Part shown: positions 34,353 through 43,250 of the stretch, one piece after another | Layout of the letters: each line of letters starts with the position of its first letter | Position numbering within the stretch: position 1 is the stretch's first letter | Source of the DNA: Leptolinea tardivitalis | GTDB lineage: Bacteria > Chloroflexota > Anaerolineae > Anaerolineales > Anaerolineaceae | Direction: 5' to 3' | Length of the DNA stretch: 64,000 bases | Assembly: GCF_001050275.1 (NCBI RefSeq) | Contig: NZ_BBYA01000014.1 | Span: 120,346-184,345 of the forward strand | Position numbers and translations under genes: made by a program | The notes under the pieces: model-generated | Told to the model about the DNA's origin: nothing | The model's database searches: none | The model's input: only the letters and a program-made list of their open reading frames with translations

Positions 34353-35134
34353 GCTCCACCTTGTCCCAATTCAATCAATATCAACGACGTGTCATCATTT
34401 TTCAAATCCCCTCTTTTTCGCAAGCCGTTGATCCAATTTGTAAATCCGGATATGTTTTTTGCATTCTTGATTTCCTTGACCATTTTAACAAATTCCAACT
34501 GATCAGATTGAGAATTCCTCATGATCCAGGAAGATATAGCATCTGATGCCAGAATTAATTTATCACCCATCACTAATGAACCACGGGCGGTTTGGACTTT
34601 CCCTTTTATTGAATCTATTTTCTCACTTCTTGATGGGATAAGTACAGGAGTATTATTAAATTCTGTGTGATGTTGTAATGGTAATGAAAGGAATATAGAT
34701 TTATTTCTGGCAATAAACAGGCAGCAATCTCCAATTGAAAGTGCACGCCAGGTAAATGAATAAGCAGGATGCAAAGGAAAATGCTGAATTTCAACCCATG
34801 TCATTGCAGCGTATGCTCCCTGTTTCACTTTCTCGATGGCATGCCATGGCAGGTTCTTATCTTGTACTGATTTATCCCAATCTTTTTGGGCACGTGAAAG
34901 AGCCCGATAAAAATTAAACTCCGACAAATTGCTCTGAGAACAATTTTGAACAAGATAGTTTGCCCATAAAGCAGAAAAACTTGTTTGAGTAGCGCCATCT
35001 GCTACGATAAATGTAGATAAATCTTGATGGCCATTTAATCCTATACCAACAGCTGGAAACACGGCGTCTTCATTTTCATCATCCTTGTTTCCAGCTTTTG
35101 GAATGGAGTACGAGAACCAGGAAATTACATCCAA
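34349..35134 (-). CDS. PP2C-type protein phosphatase (YegK-like)
   Basis: A 261-aa PP2C-family phosphatase with the metal-binding acidic residues in order: NEDAVF, IVADGATQTSFSA (motif around the first Asp), SIGDCCLFIARN, ILASDAISSW and KNDDTSLILIEL at the C-terminus. Metal-dependent Ser/Thr dephosphorylation is the family activity. It lies between the VWA gene (6 bases upstream) and the kinase gene (ATGA overlap). It most likely reverses the kinase's phosphorylation of the VWA protein or other targets; that partnership is inferred from the conserved triad. Confidence 0.82.
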   Translation of the reverse strand: MDVISWFSYSIPKAGNKDDENEDAVFPAVGIGLNGHQDLSTFIVADGATQTSFSALWANYLVQNCSQSNLSEFNFYRALSRAQKDWDKSVQDKNLPWHAIEKVKQGAYAAMTWVEIQHFPLHPAYSFTWRALSIGDCCLFIARNKSIFLSLPLQHHTEFNNTPVLIPSRSEKIDSIKGKVQTARGSLVMGDKLILASDAISSWIMRNSQSDQLEFVKMVKEIKNAKNISGFTNWINGLRKRGDLKNDDTSLILIELGQGGA

Positions 35135-35140
35135 AATAAA

Positions 35141-35986
35141 TTATGCCAGGTTGGCAGGTCTGGTACCTATTTCGAGACCTTGAATAATACCTGCAATATC
35201 TGCATTGTATACAATTCCGTGGGCACCTTCTGCAACTTCTACACCAAGGATTTCTTCTGCCGCCCTGCGAAGGTTCTCAGGAAGAATGCTGGTCATCAAG
35301 AACATATTTCTTGATGAGAAATCAGGCATCTCTTCTACACTGGTTGGATAAAGAACAGGTTTATCAAATGGATGAGAAGATGTATGTAATGTTATCAAAA
35401 GTACATTACCATCATTAGTAGCTAATTCACACAATGATTTAGCGGCATCTGCCACTTTCCCGTCATTAGATTGTCCATCTGTCAGGTTAATCACTGTTGG
35501 TGGATATGAATCTGGATGATCGACAACCCACTGTGAGAGAATTCGATAGGCTTCTTCAAAAACCTGACGCATCGGTGTATTTCCTCTGGCATAAGGTTCA
35601 ACCCACACCGGAAATTTTACCGACACATCCATAACACCACCCTCCCCATCGGGCTCCTGGTGTTGTCTATCTTCTATACGCAATGGATGTTGATATACTT
35701 CGTCTATCCAGGCAAGATGTGTTTCTTCATCAGCCCCTGGAAGAATGGATTTGATTTCTGAGCCATATCCGATAATTCCTACCTGGTAATAGGGTCGGAT
35801 ATCCAGATCTTTAGATGCTGAAACAACCAGACTCTGTAAGACTCTATTCAAGGCTTCAGCAACAAATTCTGACTTTTTTGGATTTCCATCTGTCCCCATT
35901 ACAGGTTCATTCATAGATGTAGAATGATCGACCAGAAATAGAAAACAAGTAGGATTTGCGCGACTAATTTCAGCCTTATATGGCAT
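35141..35986 (-). CDS. VWA-domain protein (TerY/YegL-like)
   Basis: A 281-aa von Willebrand A domain protein. The MIDAS metal site is intact: FLVDHSTSMNEP (DxSxS), RGNTPMRQVF (the Thr) and INLTDGQSNDG (the Asp). TerY-type proteins have this short single-domain form and no signal peptide, so it is cytoplasmic. VWA domains bind partners through a metal bridge. In the TerY-P triad it is the presumed target or adaptor of the kinase and phosphatase. It is transcribed just before the PP2C and kinase genes. Confidence 0.85.
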   Translation of the reverse strand: MPYKAEISRANPTCFLFLVDHSTSMNEPVMGTDGNPKKSEFVAEALNRVLQSLVVSASKDLDIRPYYQVGIIGYGSEIKSILPGADEETHLAWIDEVYQHPLRIEDRQHQEPDGEGGVMDVSVKFPVWVEPYARGNTPMRQVFEEAYRILSQWVVDHPDSYPPTVINLTDGQSNDGKVADAAKSLCELATNDGNVLLITLHTSSHPFDKPVLYPTSVEEMPDFSSRNMFLMTSILPENLRRAAEEILGVEVAEGAHGIVYNADIAGIIQGLEIGTRPANLA

Positions 35987-36015
35987 AGCTCTCTCCAGTC
36001 AGTTATCCATTAAAA

Positions 36016-37413
36016 TTAAGATGATTTGCTTTTCAATAAATATAACACCCGAAGACTTCCTTCTACGGATTTTTTATTTAAAATTTCGAAAGATTTTACA
36101 AAAGCTTCTTCAAATCCTTCGATAGTATAACGAGGAAAAATATCTTTTCTAGTTTTCAGTAAAATTTTCACCTGAGAATCTTCTTTAGGTACAAATTCAA
36201 TCACAACATATTTTCCCAGACTTTGCAGATATTCAGCAAAACTCTCCAAAGGAACATTATTAGATATGCATATATGGTGAATCAGAGCAAGAGCCATAAC
36301 AATATCGGCCGGACCGCGATTTGCTAATGAATCACGCTCTTTATTAGCCCAACCAATGTCACCGCTTGGATTAGTCAGGTCCAAAACAAGAGGCAGAATC
36401 CCAGTCTCTTTTGCTGATTTCATCATTCGGTAATTCTTTTCAACAGCAGCCGGGTCAATGTCAAATGATACAACTGATCCAAGATCTGTTACCGTACGGC
36501 TGAATTCTCCTGTATTGGCACCCAGATCCCATATTTTTCCACCACCTGCTAAACTGACAAATTCTTTTACGAGAGACTTTTTTGCATCAAACGCAGAATC
36601 AGAGTAATTTGTAATGTCATAATACTCTGCCCACTCAGTTCCCTTAGGCTGCCACTCCAATCCCTTAACAGTGCTTTGCAGACTATCAATCAATCCAAGA
36701 AGTCCCATCTTGGAAACATTGGCTTTTTGTCCAGATTCCGTTTCTTTTGTAACTGAATATTTTTTCTGTGCATTGGCATGTAAATGAATATGAGTCGCCA
36801 ATCCAATATTCAACCGGGTATTCCAGGGAAGAAGCTCAGAAGCCATATCAAGTGGAATCCCATCGATGTAGACTCTCATTAATTGATTCAACCGAATATC
36901 TACCTTTGACATTAGTGCCAATGGCGCTAAGAAATGTTGACAGAATTGTTTATAAGCATCCCACGGTTTGCCATCACTATAATCATCAAATGACAATGTA
37001 TCAATTAATACAGGTTTACCTTTGTGAAATTGGATATTATAGGCACTGGCATCTTTAAGAGTTAAGCCTTTTTCAAGGGCTAGTTTTTCAATTTTTAACG
37101 TGAGAAGTGCTGCATCTTTTAACTGGCTGAAACTCCATTCATATGGATAAGATATGAAATCCACCATTTCAGGTTTTATGATCCGGTAACACAATTCACT
37201 ATCAGGTGGTTCCACATTATCGACTTCTTCGTGGTTAATTACCCACCCCTTCTTTTGAAGCAATTGGCATAATCCGCTTGATATAAACTTTTCATATATC
37301 GATTGGTATTCTTTATTAATTTGTCTATAAAGGATGCCATCATGTTTGAACAAAAAACCACTAGGATCTCGGAATGAGGAAGAGAGAGGATTTATTTGTT
37401 TTTTCATTTTCAA
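36016..37413 (-). CDS. SAM-dependent methyltransferase with kinase-like N-terminal domain
   Basis: A 465-aa two-part protein. The C-terminal part (about residues 270-465) is a class I methyltransferase: IWDLGANTGEFSRTV (motif I), SFDIDPAAVEKNY and ADIVMALALIHHICIS. The N-terminal 200 residues are unusual. TLKDASAYNIQFHKGKPVLID places Asp121, Asn126 and Asp138 with the spacing of a kinase catalytic loop (D-x4-N, then Asp 12 residues on). It may be a kinase/phosphotransferase fold, possibly degenerate since His/Arg before Asp is Lys. The gene abuts the transporter gene upstream and lies 29 bases before the VWA gene, so it is probably part of the same operon. The substrate is unknown. Confidence 0.72.
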   Translation of the reverse strand: MKMKKQINPLSSSFRDPSGFLFKHDGILYRQINKEYQSIYEKFISSGLCQLLQKKGWVINHEEVDNVEPPDSELCYRIIKPEMVDFISYPYEWSFSQLKDAALLTLKIEKLALEKGLTLKDASAYNIQFHKGKPVLIDTLSFDDYSDGKPWDAYKQFCQHFLAPLALMSKVDIRLNQLMRVYIDGIPLDMASELLPWNTRLNIGLATHIHLHANAQKKYSVTKETESGQKANVSKMGLLGLIDSLQSTVKGLEWQPKGTEWAEYYDITNYSDSAFDAKKSLVKEFVSLAGGGKIWDLGANTGEFSRTVTDLGSVVSFDIDPAAVEKNYRMMKSAKETGILPLVLDLTNPSGDIGWANKERDSLANRGPADIVMALALIHHICISNNVPLESFAEYLQSLGKYVVIEFVPKEDSQVKILLKTRKDIFPRYTIEGFEEAFVKSFEILNKKSVEGSLRVLYLLKSKSS

Positions 37414-38016
37414 TTATCCATTATTCTTTTCTTTGACAAAGTAGATGAATGGCAAACTTGCAACTGTGACAATCATTTTTATGATCACATTTGCCCAAAA
37501 AATGCCCCAGACAGATTGGATCGGCATTGTTCCATAAAAAGCCATAAAAGAGAAACAAAGTGAATCCAATGGGACACTGATTGAATTGCTAACCAGAACT
37601 CGCATCCATTGAAATCGTTTGGTAATCTTATCAACCCATAATCGATACACTTCAGTATCAGTGAGTTCTGAAACCAATTGTGACAGAATACTGGCGATTG
37701 TAATTCGCCAAACTGGAGCGAGAACCTTTCCCCAAAGCTCACTGCTGCCTGCTGACCGGTCTGGCGGAACAATTGAGACAAACCAGAAAAATACCGCCAT
37801 AAAAAGGTTGATCACAACAGCCGTAATAATAAGAACCCTTACACCTTTCAAACCAAGTACTTTATGTGCAAGGTCACGCAATGTAAATGTTATCGGGTAA
37901 ATAAACGTACCGGCATCAAACGAGAGGCCGGCAAAACTTACAATTTGTAGACTGGCTATATTAGAAAGTAATTGCGCCGAGACGTATATGGCACATACGA
38001 TTATTGAAGATATCAA
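37414..38016 (-). CDS. Queuosine-precursor transporter-like membrane protein (VUT/YhhQ family)
   Basis: A 200-aa membrane protein with about six hydrophobic helices. It resembles the VUT (YhhQ) family that imports queuine precursors: FDAGTFIYPITFTLRDLAHKV near the N-terminus, QLVSELTDTEVYRLWVD in the middle and SNSISVPLDSLCFSFMAF near the C-terminus. The tgt/queD genes are not in the window. It is followed without a gap by the pseudokinase-methyltransferase gene, an odd operon partner. Confidence 0.8.
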   Translation of the reverse strand: MISSIIVCAIYVSAQLLSNIASLQIVSFAGLSFDAGTFIYPITFTLRDLAHKVLGLKGVRVLIITAVVINLFMAVFFWFVSIVPPDRSAGSSELWGKVLAPVWRITIASILSQLVSELTDTEVYRLWVDKITKRFQWMRVLVSNSISVPLDSLCFSFMAFYGTMPIQSVWGIFWANVIIKMIVTVASLPFIYFVKEKNNG

Positions 38017-38046
38017 ATTCCATTTCCTTAATAAAATAAACCAAGT

Positions 38047-39873
38047 TTATACCACTTTCTCGCGCATCTTGGAACTTAAATAGTCCATTGATGCCACCAC
38101 AATCGCGATAGCGATCATTTGCGCAGAAGCAGCTCTGTAGTTTAGCAGATTAATATTTTGAATAAGTAAGAATCCAATTCCTCCTCCGCCGGCGAATCCA
38201 ATAATGGTTGACATGCGGACATTGATATCCCACCGGTACATGGTAAAAGATATATATGGGGGAATGATCTGTGGCACAACGGCATAGACAACGGTTTGCA
38301 TCCAATTCGCACCAGTAGCTTTAATAGCTTCAACCGGGCCGCTCAAAATACTCTCGACCTGTTCTGAATATAACTTGGCAAGTGCAGCCACTGTATGCAG
38401 TGAAAGCGCCAGAACACCGGCAAAAGGCCCAATACCTACCCATACAACAAATACAATAACCATAATCAATGACTCAATGGATCGAAGTGCATTGAGGATT
38501 GTACGTGTTACATAGTAGATAATTATTCCAACAGGAAGAAGGTCATTCTTACTGGTCGTAATTCCGACAATCAGGCCGCCAATGGCTCCCGCTACAGCAG
38601 GCCAAAATGCCCAGTAGATAGGATTTTCAATTTGATATAACCAGTTTATGGCTGCGCCCAATAACACAAAAATCATTGCTCCGGCAGCCATAGCCATTAA
38701 AGTGCCAACAATCTTTGTTTGTTTAACGGAGAACTTTTTCTGAAAATTGACACCCATTTTTCCTGCATAGCTGCCTAATACCCCGGCGGCTGTTAAGGCG
38801 GCTGTTAGTGAAATCAACATCCGTAGAATCTGACCAATATTCATAAGGAACGAGCCCAGGAAGCCGAATCCACCAAGAACTCCCTGGAGATAATGTCCAA
38901 GTATTTCCATTAAACCTGCCAGAATGGCAATTGTTATTAATCCTATCAACAATCCCAGGGATATCCCTGCCATCCGAAATAATCGCGTTGATAGTTTCGG
39001 TTTGTGAATTTCTTCTTCTGGGAACGCCCATTTGACCAAACGAACCAAAAGAACAGGGAAAATAATAATGATTCCCACGGAAATAATGATATTTTGCGAA
39101 ATACTATCCCCCAGTGATCCCATCCAGTCAGCTACATAACGACCGATGACGAAGCCCACCGGTATAGCAATCACTTGGGCAGAGAGTCCCAATAGATTGC
39201 TAACAATCTCTTTCATCAAATTCCGGGCGGCAAGAAAACTTAGCGGAATGGAAAGTATTGTTCCGATCGTTGTTGCCAGAAGGGCAAGGAAAATGGTTTC
39301 AATGATTTTTTCCCAGGTATCGTAGGCCGTTTGAGTTAAATGTGGTGCACCAACGGGCTGGCGAACAATGGCTTCGATAGTTTGAGCGGCATCATTGGGT
39401 CGATTCGGGAGTTTGGCTGAAATTTTAAAATAACCATTTGCATCGGTTTGGATATCTCCAAGGCTTAGATTCACCTTGCTCGGTGGTAAGAAATTCAACG
39501 GCCCTTCGGTTTTGGCCGGCATATTAAATCCTTCAATAACAACTTCTGTCCCTGGATCGGCACATGCAGGTGTTACAACAATATATGGTCTGGTTGTATC
39601 AGGTGCCGCCGGTTTCCAATCCTTAGATGGACAGGGAACCTGGACAGGTACGGTGATTTTGACTTCTGTTTTGTCATACACAAATAAATCGGGTTTTGCC
39701 AGAGCCCGGATGATCCGAAGCAATTGTTCCTGCCGGCGGGGAGATTTCGTCTCTTCAAGATTAACTTTTGTCACCTGAAAACCATATGCATAAATGATCA
39801 CAGCAGCAATAATGGATGCAGCCAATCCCAATGACCGCCATATGGAGGCTTTAGGTTTTTGATTGTTTTTCAT
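38047..39873 (-). CDS. phnE: Phosphonate ABC transporter permease, enlarged
   Basis: A 608-aa inner-membrane permease, more than twice the usual PhnE length of roughly 260-280 aa. After an N-terminal helix comes an extracytoplasmic beta domain (about residues 60-175; YIVVTPACADPGTEVVIEGF). The first permease half begins near ETIFLALLATTIGTILSIPLSF (about 190). Extra helices fill about residues 270-445, and the C-terminal half holds the coupling loop VEAIKATGANWMQTVVYAVVP. It abuts phnC with no gap. Substrate class (phosphonate or phosphite/phosphate) is inferred from phnC and phnD. Confidence 0.85.
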   Translation of the reverse strand: MKNNQKPKASIWRSLGLAASIIAAVIIYAYGFQVTKVNLEETKSPRRQEQLLRIIRALAKPDLFVYDKTEVKITVPVQVPCPSKDWKPAAPDTTRPYIVVTPACADPGTEVVIEGFNMPAKTEGPLNFLPPSKVNLSLGDIQTDANGYFKISAKLPNRPNDAAQTIEAIVRQPVGAPHLTQTAYDTWEKIIETIFLALLATTIGTILSIPLSFLAARNLMKEIVSNLLGLSAQVIAIPVGFVIGRYVADWMGSLGDSISQNIIISVGIIIIFPVLLVRLVKWAFPEEEIHKPKLSTRLFRMAGISLGLLIGLITIAILAGLMEILGHYLQGVLGGFGFLGSFLMNIGQILRMLISLTAALTAAGVLGSYAGKMGVNFQKKFSVKQTKIVGTLMAMAAGAMIFVLLGAAINWLYQIENPIYWAFWPAVAGAIGGLIVGITTSKNDLLPVGIIIYYVTRTILNALRSIESLIMVIVFVVWVGIGPFAGVLALSLHTVAALAKLYSEQVESILSGPVEAIKATGANWMQTVVYAVVPQIIPPYISFTMYRWDINVRMSTIIGFAGGGGIGFLLIQNINLLNYRAASAQMIAIAIVVASMDYLSSKMREKVV

Positions 39874-40650
39874 TTAGCCCACCCGTTCGGCGTCTTTGCC
39901 GTAAATTTCTTTAAATTTGTTGTCATCAATTTCTTTTGGAAGACCATCAAAAACCAATTGGCCATTATTTAACGCTATAACCCTATCGGAATAACGGTGT
40001 ACAAGATCAAGAAAATGGAGGCTGCATAAAACAGTAACACCATCTTTCTTGTTGATTTCTTCGAGATATTGCATGATGCTATGTGCCAGAACTGGGTCCA
40101 ATGAAGCCACTGGTTCGTCCGCCAAAATCATTTCAGGATCCTGCATTAAAGCTCTGGCAACTCCTACTCTCTGTTGTTGTCCTCCAGAGAGTTCATCTGC
40201 CCTATAATTTGCCTTATCGGCAATTCCGACACGTTCCAACTGGTGTATAGCGAATTTTATATCTTCATCTGAAAATCGATTTATTAAGCTCCAGGCAGGA
40301 TTTGCATAGCCCAATCTTCCTGAAAGAACATTTGTCAAAACACTTGATCTACTGACCAGATTAAAATGTTGGAAAACCATACCTATTTTCCGTCTGATCA
40401 TACGTAATTCTTCATCGGTTGCTCCAGTAACACTTTGTCCGTTAAAAATAATAGTTCCTGAAGTCGGGTCAACAAGTCTATTTATACAACGTAGTAATGT
40501 TGATTTACCTGATCCACTCAAACCAATGACGGCCAGAAATTCACCTTTCTTCACATTGAAGTTCACATCTGTAAGTGCTTTAACCCCTCCTTCATATACT
40601 TTGGTGAGGTTCTTTACTTCAAGAAGATTTTTTTGAGGGGAGTGTTCCAT
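39874..40650 (-). CDS. phnC: Phosphonate ABC transporter ATP-binding protein
   Basis: A 258-aa ABC ATPase energising phosphonate uptake. Seen are Walker A GLSGSGKSTLLRCIN, Q-loop VFQHFNLV, signature LSGGQQQRVGVARAL, Walker B MILADEPVASLDP and the switch His in VTVLCSLHFLDL. The ATG at 40650 is chosen; a TTG five codons earlier opens the same frame. It is separated from phnD by a strong hairpin at 40711-40741, which may limit readthrough so that less PhnC/PhnE than PhnD is made. Confidence 0.93.
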   Translation of the reverse strand: MEHSPQKNLLEVKNLTKVYEGGVKALTDVNFNVKKGEFLAVIGLSGSGKSTLLRCINRLVDPTSGTIIFNGQSVTGATDEELRMIRRKIGMVFQHFNLVSRSSVLTNVLSGRLGYANPAWSLINRFSDEDIKFAIHQLERVGIADKANYRADELSGGQQQRVGVARALMQDPEMILADEPVASLDPVLAHSIMQYLEEINKKDGVTVLCSLHFLDLVHRYSDRVIALNNGQLVFDGLPKEIDDNKFKEIYGKDAERVG

Positions 40651-40710
40651 ACATTTGACCTTCAATGAAAATATAGGATATTTTAACCAATATCAATGGT
40701 ATTTAATAAA

Positions 40711-40741
40711 AGCCCGGAGTTCAGCATACGAACTCCGGGCT
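40711..40741 (-). terminator. Hairpin terminator/attenuator between phnD and phnC
   Basis: A 12-bp perfect stem, AGCCCGGAGTTC pairing with GAACTCCGGGCT around a 7-base loop. On the minus strand, the direction of phn transcription, it is followed by TTTTATTAAAT. The T-tract is short, so partial termination is plausible. It lies between the first and second genes of the operon. Confidence 0.8.
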
Positions 40742-40757
40742 AAAAATAAATAGTTTA

Positions 40758-41888
40758 TTATTTACCCAACTTTTCGAGCGTTATGCCGGCAGCTTCCACC
40801 ATGGTGCGAACAAAGTCATATTCTGCATCAGTGGTTTCTGCAATACCATTCCATGCATAGAAATCCTGTTTACCAATTGAATTCTTCCAGTCATCTGTTT
40901 TTGCGAATTCAATCAATGCTTTTGAAATTTTCTCTCTGATATCAGTCGGGAATTTAGGCCCAAAAGAGAGTGTGTCATTCGGAATGGATGGAGAAACAGC
41001 CAGTATCTTGACCTTTTCAATTACATCAGGAGCCTCTTCACGAATATTGGCACGGGCATCATTGACTTTATAACCGCCGCACATGAGTGACTTCTTATCC
41101 TCGGTAACTTTGCATTCTTTGATCAAATCAGCCGGAATATCAGGATCTGCACCTTCCTTCCATGCTTCTTTCCCTTCGGGAACGGAAGGTGGAGTATAGA
41201 ATACTGTGGCAAAATCAACCTCGCCATTGTAAACAGCCTTAACCGATTGTGGATGACCGCCGGTGGCTACTTTTTCTCCCGGTTCAATCCCGGCTTCTTT
41301 GAACATGGCTAAAGGAACGAGGTAACCAGATGTAGAACCTACATCACCATATCCCCACTTTTTTCCAGCCAAATCCTTGATATCCTTAAAATCGCTATCA
41401 CGTTTCACAATGAATTCTGCCCAATAGACAGAAGAGCCATACCGAACAGCTTTAAAAGCAACATCAACACCACAAAGCTGATTGGCCAACACATATCCCA
41501 GACCGGGAATAAAACCGATGGTATCGGTCGGAGAAGCGCACATCTCTTCAATGGTGGCAGCATAGGAAGTCGGAACTGAAACCTCGAATTTGTAGCCGGT
41601 CGCTTTTTCGAGGGCATCCGCCATGATCTTCCCACCGGTCACTATGACGTTGGCATCTGTGGATGGGACGAACAGGACTTTAATTGGATGTCCAGCACTT
41701 CCCACTTCTGCCTCGGCGGCTTTTGTCGGTTCAGTTGCTTTTGTTGGTTCAGGAGCTTTTGTCGGTTCAACCGCAGTTGGTTTTGGTGCTTCTGTTGGTG
41801 CAGGAGTTGGCTGACAGGAAGTCAGCAACATAGAAGCAATGGTCATAAGTGCAGCAATAACGAGAACAAAACTATTCTTCTTTTGCAT
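40758..41888 (-). CDS. phnD: Phosphonate ABC transporter substrate-binding lipoprotein
   Basis: A 376-aa periplasmic-type binding protein tethered by lipid. The signal ends in the lipobox LLTSCQ (Cys about residue 25). A 40-residue Pro/Thr/Lys/Glu-rich spacer with repeated PTKA units follows, then the PhnD/Phosphate-binding type fold (IKVLFVPSTDANVI, EVSVPTSYAATIE, DTIGFIPGLGYVLA, WGYGDVGSTSGYLVP, HPQSVKAVYNGEVDFA). The GYGDVGSTSGY segment fits an oxyanion-binding loop. RBS AAAGGAGAGCAAT precedes the ATG, and a promoter lies at 41922-41950. Confidence 0.9.
   Translation of the reverse strand: MQKKNSFVLVIAALMTIASMLLTSCQPTPAPTEAPKPTAVEPTKAPEPTKATEPTKAAEAEVGSAGHPIKVLFVPSTDANVIVTGGKIMADALEKATGYKFEVSVPTSYAATIEEMCASPTDTIGFIPGLGYVLANQLCGVDVAFKAVRYGSSVYWAEFIVKRDSDFKDIKDLAGKKWGYGDVGSTSGYLVPLAMFKEAGIEPGEKVATGGHPQSVKAVYNGEVDFATVFYTPPSVPEGKEAWKEGADPDIPADLIKECKVTEDKKSLMCGGYKVNDARANIREEAPDVIEKVKILAVSPSIPNDTLSFGPKFPTDIREKISKALIEFAKTDDWKNSIGKQDFYAWNGIAETTDAEYDFVRTMVEAAGITLEKLGK
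41715..41815 (-). repeat. PTKA-type low-complexity repeat in the phnD linker
   Basis: About 100 bases encode repeated Pro-Thr-Lys-Ala / Glu-Pro-Thr-Lys-Ala units between lipobox and binding domain. Such spacers lift the binding protein from the membrane. On the other strand the repeat reads as a false open frame rich in Gly, Ser and Phe. Confidence 0.8.
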
Positions 41889-41921
41889 ATTGCTCTCCTT
41901 TGGAAGTATTAGAATGTTTTA

Positions 41922-41950
41922 ATAATAGCCCGGTTTTAATAAGTGGGCAA
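41922..41950 (-). promoter_or_regulatory. Promoter of the phnDCE operon
   Basis: On the minus strand, TTGCCC (41950-41945), a 17-base spacer and TATTAT (41927-41922), about 35 bases before the phnD ATG. The spacing is ideal and the hexamers are near consensus. Confidence 0.6.
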
Positions 41951-42013
41951 GCAATGTAAGATCATTGATGTATTAACGCAGTATTATGACATCTTTATTA
42001 AATGGGAATAAAA

Positions 42014-42043
42014 TTGACATGATCATGCGCGTGGCGGTAGAAT
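42014..42043 (+). promoter_or_regulatory. Sigma70-type promoter of the fmdB-argF-rocD run
   Basis: TTGACA at 42014-42019, an 18-base spacer and TAGAAT at 42038-42043. The -35 box is a perfect consensus. It lies just upstream of the ribosome-binding site of the zinc-ribbon gene (TAGGAG before ATG 42061). Confidence 0.75.
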
Positions 42044-42060
42044 CATTTTAGGAGAAAATC

Positions 42061-42291
42061 ATGCCCATCTATGAATATCAGTGTTCCGAGTGCCGGCAGA
42101 CCTTTGAAGTCCGCCGTTGTTTTTCTGAAGCAGATTTACCAATATCCTGTTCCAATTGTAAGAGTAACAATACCCATAGATTACTGTCTAAATTCTATGC
42201 GCAATCCGCTGGTTCCCCTTCCCTGAGTTCAACCGGTCATTCCGGTTGCGGGGGGTGCAGCGGTGGTTCATGCGGTTCCTGTCACCACTAA
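42061..42291 (+). CDS. FmdB-family zinc-ribbon protein
   Basis: A 76-aa small protein starting MPIYEYQCSECRQTFEV, the FmdB/CxxC_CxxC_SSSS signature, with a second pair CSNC about 20 residues later. A Gly/Ser/Cys/His-rich tail (GCGGCSGGSCGSCHH) follows. The two CxxC pairs bind zinc; FmdB was first described as a putative regulator beside formamidase/amidase genes. It starts the transcript that continues with argF after 27 bases. Confidence 0.88.
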   Translation: MPIYEYQCSECRQTFEVRRCFSEADLPISCSNCKSNNTHRLLSKFYAQSAGSPSLSSTGHSGCGGCSGGSCGSCHH

Positions 42292-42318
42292 CTTGATCAA
42301 TAAAAGGAGCATATTATT

Positions 42319-43242
42319 ATGAAGAAAGATTTCATTTCCATTGCTGATTATTCACCAGAAGCACTCCAGGGAATTCTTGATCTGGCTATTGAATTAAAGA
42401 AGGAACGCCTTGAAAAAGGAGAAAACAAACCTCTTCTCAAAGGCAAGGTGTTAGGAATGATTTTTCAAAAGCCAAGCCTTCGTACACGCGTAAGTTTTGA
42501 TATGGCTATGCGTCAGCTTGGTGGAGATGCTTTGTATCTATCCCCTAATGAAATCGGCCTTGGTCAACGCGAATCAGTGGCTGATGTAGCTCGTGTTTTA
42601 GCAGGTTATGTCGACGTCATTATGGCACGTGTGTTCGCCCATCAACATGTTCTCGATCTGGCAAAATGGGCCTCGATTCCAGTTATTAATGCTCTGAGTG
42701 ATTACGATCATCCGTGTCAGGGTATGGGCGATGCTCTGACAATAATTGAGAAATTTGGCAGTCTTAAAGGACTTAATGTCACCTTTGTTGGTGATGGTAA
42801 TAATGTGGCTGTTTCATTACTTCATATTTGTTCCAAATTAGGTGCAAATTTCACCTTGGCTTCACCTGAAGGCTATGATTTATCCTCCAAGGCTCTGGAA
42901 GAAGGAAAGACATTTGCGGCAAAGTCCGGTTCTTCTATTCGCACTATTCGTGATCCACATGAAGCCGTAAAAAATGCCGATGTTATCTATACAGATACAT
43001 GGACCAGCATGGGTCAGGAAGAAGAAACTGAAAAACGGAAAAAGGTATTTCCACCATATCAGGTAAATGCAAAACTTGTTTCAGAAGCCAAACCAGAAAC
43101 AATTGTCATGCATTGTCTACCAGCACATCGTGGTCAGGAAATTACAGATGAGGTGGCTGATGGACCGCATTCAGTTCTATTCCCACAGGCTCATAACAGA
43201 ATGCATGCCCAAAAAGCTATTATCGTAAGTCTTTTCCGATAG
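42319..43242 (+). CDS. argF: Ornithine carbamoyltransferase
   Basis: Catalyses carbamoyl phosphate + ornithine to citrulline, in the cytoplasm. The 307-aa length is standard. Seen are the carbamoyl-phosphate loop [10 protein letters not shown], the [11 protein letters not shown] region, [24 protein letters not shown] of the ornithine side and the HCLPAHRG motif with the catalytic Cys. It is followed after 8 bases by an ornithine aminotransferase, so both genes meet at ornithine. Either arginine synthesis or catabolic use is possible from context. Confidence 0.93.
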   Translation: MKKDFISIADYSPEALQGILDLAIELKKERLEKGENKPLLKGKVLGMIFQKPSLRTRVSFDMAMRQLGGDALYLSPNEIGLGQRESVADVARVLAGYVDVIMARVFAHQHVLDLAKWASIPVINALSDYDHPCQGMGDALTIIEKFGSLKGLNVTFVGDGNNVAVSLLHICSKLGANFTLASPEGYDLSSKALEEGKTFAAKSGSSIRTIRDPHEAVKNADVIYTDTWTSMGQEEETEKRKKVFPPYQVNAKLVSEAKPETIVMHCLPAHRGQEITDEVADGPHSVLFPQAHNRMHAQKAIIVSLFR

Positions 43243-43250
43243 AGATATCT

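Noticed and set aside
33869..34546. 225-codon open frame on the plus strand
   Set aside because: It lies antisense across the kinase and PP2C genes, both of which show full motifs; its own translation has no domain pattern.
41623..41912. Gly/Ser/Phe-rich frames on the plus strand over phnD
   Set aside because: These are the antisense reading of the PTKA linker repeat.
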